The notes beneath the pieces are model-generated. The model saw nothing but the letters and a program-made list of their open reading frames with translations, ran no database searches and was not told the DNA's origin. The translations under genes were made by a program, and so were the position numbers. This document shows positions 36,249-47,552 of a stretch of 64,000 bases of DNA, in pieces (the stretch's first letter is position 1; each line of letters begins with the position of its first letter). The stretch comes from Hemerocallis citrina (taxonomy: Eukaryota; Streptophyta; Magnoliopsida; Asparagales; Asphodelaceae), in assembly GCA_017893485.1 (NCBI GenBank), contig CM030362.1, positions 185,617,813 to 185,681,812 on the forward strand, given 5' to 3'.

Positions 36249-36997
36249 TCAGCTTACCCTTAGTAAGTGTGAACTCTCACCCTTGGTGAACAGGCTCCTT
36301 TCTCTTGTCGTCATCTCTGGGGCTGATCTGCCGTCACTCCTATGAAGCTGGGGACAGTTTGGTCGGATGTGACCAATCCTCCGACATTTGTAACATGTAC
36401 GGGTCTCCATCTGAGGTTTGTTCCTCGGACACTGGCTCTTGAAATGACCTTGTTCTACACCAACAGGAAACAACTTCCTGCCTTGGCGCCTCTCAGTTTG
36501 CCCTCTGATTTTTTAATCTTCTGCTTCTGACCTTGTTTCTCGGACCCCGATGCTGGTGCAGGCCTTTTTCCTTGTAGTCATGGACAGACTGATTTCTGGT
36601 GCCCAACTCTCTTACAGAGATTGCATACTACAACCTTGGTGGTCTCCGAGATTTGCTCCCATTCCAGCTGTAGTCATGCCAATCTGGAATCAAGGTGTTC
36701 CTGCTCCCTTACTAAACCTGCTAATATAGCTCCGCAAGCATCACCCAGTTGCTTAGCTTGAAGACCTTTCCTGGTCCTGTGCTTCCTCAGCTTCTTCATT
36801 TCCTAACGTATGCTGGCTGCCGCTGCTATGCGTTGATCCACATTTAGTCCTTGCGGTGGTGAAGGCGAGTCCATCTTGAGGCTAACTTGTAAGGATATCT
36901 CCTTTGGCCCCTCGCTCGAGATCATCAGATCATCCCTTGAAATTGGCTCAATCTCTTCCATCAACACATCCTCGGTTAGGATATCCTCGAACACCAT
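36249..36997 (-). pseudogene. Decayed gag with zinc knuckles
   Basis: The minus-strand frame from ATG 36997 is broken by TAG and TGA codons and shifts but keeps a CX2CX4HX4C knuckle CNLCKRVGHQKSVC (about 36635-36594), a damaged one (GVEQGHFKSQC) and a third, CYKCRRIGHIRPNC, in the open part 36473-36249. Multiple knuckles after a Lys/Gln-rich linker are typical of gypsy gag nucleocapsid regions. No protease or RT follows. Confidence 0.6.
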
Positions 36998-37164
36998 CCT
37001 TCAAATGCAAATACTGGGATTAGTCCAGATATAGAAAAATTAAAAAAGAATAAGTTGAAAGAAACAACAATATGAATTATAATTTTCTACAACTAGCTAA
37101 AACCCGACTCCTAAAAGGCATCCAAGTTTAATTTTTCTACTGTGTTGGAATGTAAATTGAAGTC

Positions 37165-37178
37165 GGCTCTGATACCAC
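37165..37178 (-). other. Primer-binding site (initiator tRNA-Met)
   Basis: The minus strand reads GTGGTATCAGAGCC, containing the perfect 12-base complement of the 3' end of initiator tRNA-Met, two bases from the 5' LTR. Confidence 0.85.
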
Positions 37179-37180
37179 TC

Positions 37181-37651
37181 TGTAACGCCCCGATTTCCGA
37201 TAATTGGAAAACCGTGACATAAGCCAGAATCTTTTCTTCAATTAGCCACAATACACAGAAAAACAGGAAAATTTAAAAACTTTTTATTCAACACCAAATG
37301 TATTACAAGTCCGAATGTTATAAAAACTGCAATAGATTACAACAGTGTTACAATAATACCTTTACAATCCCAAGTGTTACGACTTTCAACAAATTACATC
37401 AGAGTACAATGAATGAAGAACAACACTTAGTAATTCTCACTTGGATACTTTTCAACAAATATAATCAATATAAATATTACAGCGGAACTTAAAATGACAT
37501 CGACTCCTCGCTTTCCTTGCCTTGAGTCCTCCTGAATCTTGTACCTGTACTTCTGCAATCCAGTACCTATTGAAGTGGGGAATAGCAGCGAATCTCCCAA
37601 AACAAACATACAACCATGGCAAATGTTTCGGTGTAGTTTAAGTGTTCGTGA
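37181..37651 (-). repeat. Truncated 5' LTR of the LARD-like element
   Basis: Matches 30215-30690 and stops abruptly inside GTTCGTGA, where Tat pol sequence begins. Confidence 0.75.
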
Positions 37652-40455
37652 CACCCTGATCGATGCGACCTCCAGGCACGAGCTCCACAATTTTATGGAC
37701 ACCTTCTCAGGGTACAACCAAATCAGGATGTTCCCTCCCGAAATCTCGAAGACCTCGTTCGTGACGGACCAAGGCCTCTACTGCTACCGTGTTATGCCCT
37801 TTGGCTTGAAAAACACGGGAGCTACCTATCAGTTCCTGGTGAACAAGGTCTTCGAGACCAGATTGGCCAAAACATGGAGGTCTACGTCGACGACATGTTG
37901 GTCAAAAGCACCCGAGGGTAGGAGCACACCCTCGACCTCCAAGAAGCCTTCAGGGTGCTCAGGAGGCACAATATAAGGCTAAATCTGAACAAGTGTGCGT
38001 TCGGTGTCTCGTCGGGCAAATTTCTGGGGTTTATGGTCAGCCAAAGGGGCATAGAGTCCAACCCCGAAAATATCCAAGCCATTCTCAAAATGGCTCCCCC
38101 CTCCACCGTCAAAGAAGTGCAGAGGCTCACGGATCGCCTCGCCGCGATCGGGCGATTCCTCTCCAAGTCGGGGAAAAGTGCCGTCCCCTTCTTCAAAGCC
38201 CTCAGGGGGGCTAAAGGCCTCGAGTGGGGGCCATAGCAACAGGAGTCCTTTGAAAAGCTCAAGGAGTATTTGTCTAATTCCCCGCTCCTGAGTAAGCCAG
38301 TGCCCGGGGAGGTCCTCTACCTCTATCTCGTAGCTTCGGAGCAGACGCTCAGTGCGGTCCTTGTGAGGGAAGAGGAAAAGATGCAGAAGCCCCTCTATTA
38401 TGTGAGTAAGGTACTCCACAACGCCAAACTCCGTTATCCGAAGCTGGAGAATATGGCTCTCGTCCTGGTCATGGCGGCCCGAAATCTTTGCCCCTACTTC
38501 CAATCCCATTCGGTGATCGTCCTTACCGACCAACCGCTGAAACAAGTTCTCCACAAGCCTGAGACTTCCGGGCGGCTCATGAAGTGGTCAATCGAGCTGA
38601 GTCAGCACGATATCAGTTACCAGCCCAGAACAGGCGATAAAGGCCCAAGCTCTGGTCGAGTTCATCGTGGAGAACACCATCCCCGACTCATATGAGTCGC
38701 CTGCCGACCTCTCCATCTGGACCATCTATGTGGACGGGTCATCCTGCAGCCGATAGAAGCAGGGGCCGGCGTCATCCTAACTGCCCCTGACGCTTTCGTC
38801 CTCCAGTACTCCCTCCACCTCAACTTTCTGGTGTCAAACAATGAGGCAGAATATGAAGCCCTAATAGCGGGGCTCTGCTTGGCTCGCAAGGCAGGTGCTG
38901 AGCAAGTAAGGGTCTTCAGCGACTCCTAGCTAGTGGTCAACCAAGTGTCCAGGGAGTACGAGGCGAGAGACGACCGCATGGCTAGGTACTTGGCAAAGGT
39001 GAGGGAGCTTCTAGCTCTATTCAAAGATGTTCAACTCCAGCGGGTTCCCTGAGAGGAAAACGCACAAGCGGATGTCCTCTCTAAGCTTGCCTCCTCGTCT
39101 CTCCAAGGTCTAGAACGGACCGTCTTGATAGAGGTCCTTCTCAAACCAAGCATTGACGAAGATGGCTCGGAGCCAATGGAAGCCTACCCCCTAACACTTG
39201 GGGAAAACTGGATGAAGCCCCTCCTCGAGTATCTCCGAGACGGAGTCCTCCCCGAAGATCCGAAAGAAGCAAGGAGAATCAGGGCACGAGCAGAGCGATA
39301 CACACTCCTGGACGGGGTCATGTACAAACGCTCCTACACCCAGATCGATGGTCGGCCCTATCTGAGGTGCCTTTCCCCGGAGGTAGCGCTGTACGCCCTG
39401 AAGGAGGCCTATGATGGCTTATGTTGCGCACCTGGGAGCGAGATCCCTAGCCTGGAAGCTCTTGAACTACGGCTACTTCTGGCCCACACTACTAAGTGAT
39501 TCCGAGGATTACGTCTGCCAGTGCGACTCGTGCCAGAAGTTTGCCCTAATCCGTCACCTCCCCCAAGCACAACTTGCCTCCTTGGCGAGTTTGATCCCCT
39601 TCGCAATGTGGGGGATGGATTTGCTCGGACCTTTCCCTCGAGCACCAGGCCAGCTGAAGTTCTTGGTGGTAGAAATAGACTACTTCTCCAAATGGATAGA
39701 GGCTAAACCTCTCTCAACAATCACCGAGCACAAGGTACAGAAGTTCTTTTGGAAGAACAACGTCTATCAGTTCGGAGTACCTCGCGTTCTTATAACCGAC
39801 AACGGGAACCAATTTACGGGAGGCCTTCCACAACTTTTGCACCAACCTCGAGATTCAGCAGCGGTTCTTTTCAGTAGCGCACCCCCAGTCCAACGGCCAA
39901 GTGGAAAACGCGAACCGACAAATCCTCTCAGGCTTGAAGAAGAGGCTGGATAAGTCCACTAAGGGGCTATGGGTAGAACAACTCCCCAATGTGCTTTGGA
40001 GCTATCGCACCACCAAAAGAACTCCAACGGGGGAGTCCCCTTCAACCTCACGTACGGATCCGAAGCTCTTATCCCATTGGAAGTGGGTCTGCCTTCACCT
40101 CGACTCATAGCTTACAATGAGACACAAAACGCGAACCAGCTTCGCAACTGCCTAGACCTCATTGATGAGGTCTACGAGAGAGCCGCAATCTGCCAAGAGA
40201 CCTACCGCTGTAGGATTACTCAAGCTTACAACATGAGGGTACGACCCACCAACCTAAAGGAGGGGGACTTAGTGCTGAGAAAGTTGTCAATTTCCGACCC
40301 TAGCAAGAGAGGCAAGCTGGCACTTAATTGGGAAGGACCGTATAAGGTCTCCAGAGTTATATGCCTGGGCGTGTATCAACTCGAAGACCCGGGGGGCAGG
40401 AGATGCCAAGGACATGGAACGCCGAGCACCTGATGAAGTACCGAGAGGGTGTCTA
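37652..40455 (+). pseudogene. Tat2 pol remnant (RT, RNase H, integrase)
   Basis: Aligned with Tat1 pol it starts in the RT palm (DTLIDATSRHEL) and runs to the integrase C-terminus. YVDD is still encoded (37882-37893) but out of frame with the upstream part. In-frame stops include TAG 38234-38236, TAG 38927-38929 (in SDSQLV of the second RNase H) and TGA 39050-39052. Several single-base shifts split the frame (for example near 37870, 38640 and 39830). Integrase motifs (GMDLLGPF, TDNGN, VENANRQ) are recognisable. Not functional. Confidence 0.8.
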
Positions 40456-40568
40456 AACACCGCTCCAAGCAACTTCCCCTAGAGAAAGATGCCAAGGACA
40501 TGGAATGCTGAGCACCTGATGAAGTACCGAGAGGGTGTCTAAACACCGCTCCAAGCAACTTCCCCAGA
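40401..40568 (+). repeat. 86-bp tandem duplication at the end of pol
   Basis: GATGCCAAGGACATGGAA... through CAAGCAACTTCCCC occurs twice with offset 86, duplicating the C-terminus of integrase and the following bases. Confidence 0.75.
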
Positions 40569-40796
40569 ACCGCTCCAGAGGACTTGTATCAAAAACCTTA
40601 CTTGTATCTTCTTTTTAACCAAAGTGTAAGGGCGGCCTGCAACTTAGAAGCGGCCGCCCAACTGTTTGCAATAAAGAGAAATTTCCCCCAACAACTTTCC
40701 TATCTCTTGAGTAACCTAACTCTACCTAGCAAATTTTCTATTTTTGGGGTAGTCTAAGTCTACTTGAAAAAAAAATTCCTTCTTTGTTAAAACAAC

Positions 40797-41487
40797 GAGT
40801 TCAGAGTCCAACACTTGGCTTGATTCCGCTTGACTACTTGCTTGTAAGCGAGTGAGAAGTGGTTCGCCATTCGGAATTGCTCCCACAACTGTTGACTCTC
40901 TCTTTAAACGACGAGTTTGGAGTCCAACACTTGGCTCGATTCCGCTTCGACTACTTGCTTATAAGCGAAGTAAGAAGTAGTTCACCATTCGGAATTGCTC
41001 CCACAACTGTTGACTCTCTCTTTAAATGATGAGTTCGGAGTCCAACACTTGGCTCGATTCCGCTTCGACTACTTGCTTGTAAGAGAGTGAGAAGTGGTTC
41101 ACCATTCGAATTGCTCCCACAGCTGTTGACTTTCTCTTTAAACGACGAGTTCGGAGTCCAACACTTGGCTCGATTCCGCTTCGACTACTTGCTTATAAGC
41201 GAGTAAAAAGTGGTTCGCCATTCGGAATTGCTCCCACAACCGTTGACTCTCTCTTTAAATGACGAGTTCGGAGTCCAACACTTGGCTCGATTCCGCTTCG
41301 ACTACTTGCTCATAAGCGAGTAAGAAGTGGTTCGCCATTCGGAATTGCTCCCACAACCGTTGACTCTCTCTTGAAACGACAAGCTTGGAGTCCAACACTT
41401 GGTTCGACTCCGTTTCGATTACTTACTCCTAAGCGAGTACAGAGCGTCTCACTACTCAGAAGTGCTCTTACAACTATTGACAACTAC
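40797..41487 (+). repeat. Tandem array, about 117 bp x 6, between pol and antisense genes (Tat2)
   Basis: The anchor GAGTCCAACACTTGG recurs at 40804, 40920, 41038, 41154, 41271 and 41388 (steps 116-118). Units share with the Tat1 array the blocks GGAGTCCAACACT.GGCTCGA and CATTCGGAATTGCTCCCACA, so the monomers are homologous. Confidence 0.85.
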
Positions 41488-41689
41488 AAATGCCAGCAAA
41501 ACACGCGAATACGGAGACAAGTATTATTTCATTGAAATATGAGAAACGAGTCTGGTTACAAGACCAACTGCTCATCTATACAGCGAAAAACAACACTTGT
41601 GAAGTTAAAAGTGCAAGACTCCTAAGGCCTACTTCAGCGCCTCCGAGGCACGAGCATACTTCGGTTAAGGGACACCCGGGGGTGACGAA

Positions 41690-42442
41690 TGTTGAACTGC
41701 CGACGTCCCCCCTCAGCACTCGTCTCTAGACCGGCTAGCCGAGAAGCATCGTTGGCACCCGTTCTAGCGGTGACTCCAACCGACGCTCCACTCGACGAAG
41801 CTGCCGCCCCACTCTGCGCATTGCCCGACTCCGATGCATTATCGGCGAGTGACGCGCTAGCTCATGGAAGTTTATCCCCCTATCATGCTCTTCGCGAGTG
41901 CAAGTGTGGATCTGACATTGCTCCACTCGGGTTGTGGTTGAAGACGAGCGACTTCTGCCTCGAGCTCGACAATTCGCTCTTTAAGCGAGTCGTCTCTCAC
42001 CTTTATTGACAGACGAGGAAACTGCAAAGAGCCTGCCCCTCGAGATCCTTCGGTGATCATCCGCCGAAGGTGAGCAACCTCCATGCTCTTATCGAGAGTC
42101 ACATTCTTCAGCTCATCCCTCTCCGCTGTCACCTTAGACAAGGAGTGGCGAAGACGCTTAATCTTCAGGCTGAGGTTGGTTTTAGCCGACGAATCCAAGT
42201 CATCACCTTCAGGGGTCCTCTCTTTAATCCACTCCTCTAACCGCCTCCTCTCTATGTCTCGACGAACTAAGGTCGACCTCAGGTGCTTTAGCTCGTATTT
42301 CGCCTTACGGAGGCCCCTACTCTACTTCATGAAGATGCTCTCGGTTCCGCTCGAGCCCCAATCTCGTCGCCCCTAGACTAGCTCTTAGGCGAGCCACTTC
42401 GGTTATCCGAGGCACCTCGACGACCTGTAGCGCTTTGACAAT
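41690..42442 (-). pseudogene. Tat2 antisense coiled-coil ORF (counterpart of Tat1 second terminal exon)
   Basis: Begins after the splice-acceptor-like TTCTTTTCAG (42443-42452) with IVKALQVVEVPRITEVA. It keeps LSLKIKRLRHSLSKVTAERD and ERIVELEAEVARLQP, then CTREEHDRGINFHELA in another frame. Heptad-like Leu spacing predicts a coiled coil. It has an in-frame TAG and at least one frameshift. Tat1 has the corresponding ERDRIIELEEEIA-like and CTREESERGITFYELA segments. Confidence 0.6.
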
Positions 42443-42692
42443 CTGAAAAGAATCAGGGCACGGGGTCGTTGAGATTCACACTACTCCAACACTTGGACAA
42501 GAAAGAGTTTGAAATTTGCTCAACACTTAGACAAAAAAGAGTTCGAGATTTTCTCAATACTTGGTCAAAACGGAGAACTTTCTTATTCATTTCAAAGTTG
42601 AAGCGGTGGCCAGTCTGCAGTTCGGCAATACAAAAAGAGAGAGAGAGAGAGAGAGAGAAAACAAAAAAAAAGAAAAAAAAGAGGCGACTGAT

Positions 42693-44868
42693 TCAAGGAG
42701 CCACCTCGAGGTGCTGCTCCGAAGTGCCCTCGCTCGGCAAAGTGACGAGCGCCACTTTAGGGTTCACCTCCTCCTCGCCGTCGCCCTCAGCTTCTTCACC
42801 CTCCCGTTTGGGCTCAACTTCCGCCAGAGGGATGAACTCCTCGCCCTCTACCGGATCGTAGAAGTAGTATGTCGAAACGTCGAAGCCGGGGATGCAAGCT
42901 GCCACATTCTTCAGAGCTCGAGCGTAGGCCTCCTCCATATTTATCATCATACGGGCCTCTGCCTCATCCTAAATGGCTTTCTTCGCCTCCGCCACCTTCA
43001 TCTCCTGCCCCTTCAGTGCCTCCTCAGACGCACTCAAAGCCTTCGCCAGCTCCTCCTCGAGGCGAGCCTTCTCCTTCTCCAGCGCCTCAACCTTGTCTGT
43101 CTCGGCCGCTGAGTGCTCGAGCGCTTCGGTGAGCTTCGTCTCGAGGGCACCCACCTCGACTGCTCGTGATGCCGAGAGCAGCCATTCGGCCTTGAACAGT
43201 TCCACCGCCTTGGAGCGCTCTGACCGCTCGCGATCGTTCGCCGCCTTCATCTCCTTCTCTTGCTCGGCGAACTGCTCGAGCATATGGCTGAAGTGGCAGA
43301 GGGTCTGTGGACAAAACAGAAGAATATGAGAACTCAAGATCACTAACCCTGAAAGTGAAGAAAGCAGAGCGGGGCTACTTACCGACATCGTCGACTGGGC
43401 GATCTCCAAGGTATCGTCGCCCACCGTACCTGCCCTCAACGCTGCGCGATCCTTCGGGGTCGGTAGATGACGCACCACCTGCATGCACATCCCCGCATCA
43501 CCGAGGAAGCCATCAAGCTTCATCACCCGCCAGTCGGGGATGAAGAGCTTCTAGTGCTCTTCTGTAAGGATGACCTCCGCCTCGGCCGTTAGCGGTGGCA
43601 CCTCGAGGGCCAGAGCGGTGCCGATCGAGAATGCCCCGCTCGAAGGTCCCGGGGCTTCAGCCGAAGGGAGCGTAACTTGCAGCTCCGAGGGGGTGTCGCT
43701 GACTAAGTCAACAACAGCCGTCGGCGCCGAAGGCGCCTGTACTGCTCGGCTGGAAGGAGGTCCTGTCGTCATCCTCTTTCTCTTTTTGCTATCCTTCGCC
43801 GCCGCTGCAGTCCGCTTCGCCATTAGGGCTCGGTAATCCATATCGGGGGCTTCTGAACGACAAAAAATCCGAGCAAAAGAGTTAGTGAAAAAACACCAAC
43901 ACTAAAAGTAAGTGCCTACATGCTAAAGGAAAAGAAGTAAAGGAGCGTACAGGGGTCGATCGGATTGAGACCCCCACCGAACAAGACCTCCTCGGTAATA
44001 TCCTTCCAACCGAGGGTCGGAAATCCAAGGATCTTCGTCACTATCTCCTCTTCTTCTTTAGTGAGCACTGGCTCGGCCTTCGCCCACTTTGGAACGTCCT
44101 CCTTCCACGCCGTAGAGAAGCCCCACGGCTCGGGACCTCGGATCAGGAAGTACTTCTCCTTCCAATGCTTGATGGAGTCTGGGTTCTCGATCAGTTTAAC
44201 CCCCTTCCTCGGCGATAAATAGTACCGGTACTCCATCTTGCTCATTCGGCAGATTCGGTAGAGGCTACGGAGGAGGACGAGCTGGGGCTACACACCGACT
44301 GCTTGGCATTAGAGGATGAAGGCAATGACCATTGCAATGACCACATGTTCGGCATGAACTGCACAGGGCTCAGGTCGTACCACTGCAACACTTCGACCAC
44401 AAAGGGCGGGAGCGGTAGCCGAAGGCCGGCATTAAGTGCGTCGTACGGGAAGATGCATGTGTCTGGCGACGTCCTCGTACACGCTCGGAAGCTGGGGCCG
44501 GGAAGCAGCAGAGCATACTCCTTTAGGATGCGGAATCCCTTCCTGATCCGATGAAGGTCCGCCTCGGTCATGATCGAAGGGATCTCATCCACCTCGGTAG
44601 GATCCCTCGGGCTGTTCTCCTCGTACACCGCGGCCATCCCGTGCACCGCCTTCTCCAAAATATCCTCGAAGTAGCTCCTGACCCTTCCAAGGCTCGATAG
44701 TGTTGACGGCAGCCGACCCAACGCTCCTGCCCCCTTCGGAGTATCCACTATTGTCTCCACAACAGCTGACTTCGCTACTTCCTTCCCTTTCCTCGGCGCG
44801 ACCACTACGGCTCGGTCGGTACCCTGGTCCGAAGTGGAGGTCTCATTCCCCAAAGACACTCTAGACAT
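42693..44868 (-). pseudogene. Tat2 antisense transposase-like gene, three decayed exons
   Basis: Exon 1 starts at ATG 44868 (MSRVSLGNE), contains GLRLPLPPFVVEVLQWYDLS (PF04195-like) and shifts frame near 44290. It then reads KLIENPDSIKHWKEKYFLIR and ends near 43953 at GT in GTACGC. Exon 2 (about 43845-43383) ends STMS with donor GTAAGTAG. Exon 3 starts at 43304 after TTTTGTCCACAG with TLCHFS, is coiled-coil and acidic, has one in-frame TAG (42971-42969) and ends VAP-stop at 42693. Donor and acceptor of intron 2 match those of Tat1. The exon 2 acceptor is uncertain, because the nearest AG would give a stop at the junction. Confidence 0.65.
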
Positions 44869-45049
44869 TTCAAGATTAAGTTTGAAATAATTTACCTCGA
44901 AGTGACGTTCACGGTCGGAATAGTTCGTCAGAGATTGAAAATGCCTGGCCGCGAAAGCTAATAGCGCCGCTCAAGAGCAAAAGTGGCTTTAGTAAAAGTG
45001 AGGTGAAAGTAAAATCGTAAGAAATGAGGGGAAAGAGGAGTGGTGAAAA

Positions 45050-45056
45050 CTTATAA
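45050..45056 (-). promoter_or_regulatory. Putative TATA box of the Tat2 antisense gene
   Basis: Minus strand CACTTATAAG lies about 182 bases before ATG 44868. Tat1 has a TATA box about 193 bases before its antisense ATG, in a similar CACT-TATA context, which supports a real antisense promoter. Confidence 0.5.
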
Positions 45057-45151
45057 GTGTTAAGGTGAAATTTGGGTGGGCCTTCGAACACTTTGGGCCC
45101 CCTATGATAGCTCATTGGAAGCTTAAATGCCTGACCCTGAAGCCTAGACGT

Positions 45152-46290
45152 GTCGTGTCTCGAGATTCGTGCATGATCTCCAGATGGACGTCTCAGATTG
45201 CGCCACGTAGCTCGGAAACCAAATCCGAGCAACTGCCATTCCGAGCTGCTCATACGGAGAAAATAACGATCGAGAAGCAAGAGTCGTCCGATCGCCTCAT
45301 GATTCGTGCTGCTACCTGATGGACAGCCTTGATCCAGCACGCCAACCAAGATCACGTTTTCTCGTGATCCACGCCGTCGTGCCTCGAGATTCGTGCATGA
45401 TCTCTAGATGGACGTCTCAGATTGCGCCACATCGCTCGGAAACCAAATCCGAGCAACTACCATTCCGAGCTGCTCATACAGAGAAAATAACGACCGAGCA
45501 GCAAGAGCCGTCCGATTCGCCTCGTGATTCGTGTTGCGACCTGATGGACGGCCTTGATTCAGCCATGCCAACCAAGATCACATTTTCTCGTGATCCACGC
45601 CGTCGTGCCTCGAGATTCGTGCATGATCTCTAGATGGACGTCTCAGATTGTGCCACGTCGCTCGAAACCAAATCCGAGCAACTGCCATTCCGAGCTGCTC
45701 ATACGGAGAAAATAATGACCAAGCAGCAAGAGCCGTCCGATCGCCTCGTGATTCGTGCTGCGACCTGATGGATGGCCTTGATCCAGCCACGCCAACCAAG
45801 ATCACGTTTTCTCGTGATCCACGTTGTCGTGCCTTGAGATTCGTGCATGATCTCCAGATGGACGTCTCAGATTGCGCCACGTCGCTCGAAAACCAAATCC
45901 GAGCGACTGGCATTCCGAGCTACTCATACAAAGAAAATAACGACCAAGCAGCAAGAGACGTCCGTTCGCCTCATGATTCGTGCCGCGACCTGATGGACGG
46001 CCTTGATCCAGCCACGCCAACCAAGATCATGTTTTCTCATGATCCACGCCGTCGTGCCTCGAGATTCATGCATGATCTCCAGATGGACGTCTCAGATTGC
46101 GCCACGTCGCTCGGAAACCAAATCCGAGCGACTGGCATTTCGAGCTGCTCATACAGAGAAAATAATGTCGAGAAGCATGAGTTGTCCGATCGCCTCATGA
46201 TTCGTGCCTCGACCTGATGGGCGGCCCTGATTTAGCCAAATGACCAAGTGTAAGATCCACCGTCAGATGACCTCGGGATTCGTGCCGCAT
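45152..46290 (+). repeat. 225-bp tandem array, about five units, upstream of the antisense gene
   Basis: The anchor GTCGTGCCTCGAGATTCGTG (first copy GTCGTGTCTC) occurs at 45152, 45376, 45602, 45826 and 46051 (steps 224-226), with a diverged sixth from about 46270. Related single-copy sequence in Tat1 lies at 63240-63460 and 58424-58640. Confidence 0.85.
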
Positions 46291-46299
46291 CTAGATGGA

Positions 46300-46973
46300 C
46301 ATCCCAGATTGCGCCACGTCGTTCGGAATTACAATCTGAGCGACTGGCCTTCCGAGCTGCCCACACGGAGAAAGTTCTGTCAAGCGATACGAGCCGTCAG
46401 ATCACTTCGAAACTCGCATCATAATCTGATCAAGATCCCAGATTCGTCCACGTCGCTTAGCACCGCCCCGTCGTCCGATCATGCCGAACCGCGCACCAAC
46501 ACAAGATGAACGGTTCAGATTGCACCACATGATCAATTTGGCGATAAATCCTTTTTATTTTAATTAAAATTCTTATTAATTATTTAAAAATTGCGAAAAA
46601 ATAATTAAAAATTCAGAAAAATCAATTAAAAGTTCTAAAAAATAATTATAAATTCGGGAAAAATATTTTCGACCTCCTGGATAAATAATTATTTGCTAGA
46701 ATAATTAATTGACGCCTCTTGAAATTAGATTATTGCCTCACAAAATTAAACAACTGATTCGAAAAAATAATTGAAAAATGGGGAAAAATCATCAAAAACC
46801 CAGAAGGACCTGAGAGCAAACTTGGGCACGTGACCAGCTCAGAAAGGCACCATCACCCCTTAGACGATATTCGAACACCCTTTGAGAACTCCGATAAAAC
46901 CCTAAATGCCATTAAAACAACAAAACTACTCCCTAAAGGCTGTGGCACACAGTCTTTGGGAGTGGGGGGCTCG
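46300..46973 (+). other. Diverged repeat unit, AT-rich spacer and PPT before the Tat2 3' LTR
   Basis: 46540-46800 is AT-rich with short imperfect repeats (AAAAATAATTAAAAATTC). It ends with the polypurine tract GGGAGTGGGGGGCTCG (46958-46973) immediately before the LTR. No gene seen. Confidence 0.6.
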
Positions 46974-47552
46974 TGATATGGCTGAAAATGGGGTTAAATC
47001 GGAACCATTCAAAGTGAGTGCGAATCTTAAAGTCCCAAGGGCAAGACGGTAATTTCGCCTACAGACGGGTCCGAATTGGATACCGGGTCCCTCCTTTTGG
47101 ACCCACTAACTCATGAACGGACCTGACCTGTTGAGAACGGGTCTCAACCTGCTAGGGGCCAGATCAACAGGATTGGAGGAAATCCTGTCTCCCCCTGATC
47201 TTGAGGAGGTGGTTATAACTACCCATGTCCTGCCACATCGGGAAGTAGGGATTCACTCTTATCCTGAAAGAGATCCCCTTGGTGACTATAAAACCCCCCC
47301 TACCTCCTACAGTAAAAGGTGATCACACTTTGCATACTTGAGCTCTTTTCCCTTCACTTTTTCTAGGTATTGACTTGAGCGTCGGAGGGTTCATCGTCGG
47401 GATCCATCCCGGTGTCTCGAACGTTTGTGCAGGTTCAAGGGAGCACTAAGGGATCAGAACATTATCAAGGAGAAGAAGGGTTCTGCCTATTCGAGTTCCT
47501 CATGAACCTACAAATCTCATCTATTGCCCCCACACCAGAATCCAGCGCAACA
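46974..47552 (+). repeat. 3' LTR of Tat2
   Basis: 579 bp from TGATATGGCTGAAAATGGGG to AGCGCAACA. TATA box TATAAAA at 47287-47293 and the shared block GAGCGTCGGAGGGTTCATCG. The 5 bp after it (TTTGG) would be the target duplication; the left partner has been deleted. Confidence 0.85.

Larger units (their letters stand above)
30215..37651 (-). mobile_element. LARD-like gypsy derivative with ~5 kb LTR and decayed gag (right LTR truncated)
   Basis: On the + strand: 3' LTR 30215-35245, PPT complement (minus AAGGAGGGAGTAT, from 35246), internal region 35246-37180, PBS complement and the first 471 bp of the 5' LTR (37181-37651). The overlapping parts of the two LTRs look about 95% identical by eye, apart from a 36-39 bp gap in the right copy. 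The internal region is under 2 kb and holds only gag-like remnants, so the element could not move alone. The 5' LTR is cut off by the junction to the Tat element at 37652. No target duplication can be assigned (left flank GACTA). Confidence 0.7.
37652..47552 (+). mobile_element. Tat2: decayed Tat-lineage Ty3/gypsy element lacking its 5' part
   Basis: Keeps pol from inside RT onward, a tandem array, antisense coiled-coil and transposase-like pseudogenes, a second tandem array, a PPT (GGGAGTGGGGGGCTCG) and the 3' LTR. The 5' LTR, gag, protease and the start of RT are gone. Order and sequence follow Tat1 (51258 onward). Many stops and frameshifts mark it as old. Confidence 0.8.
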
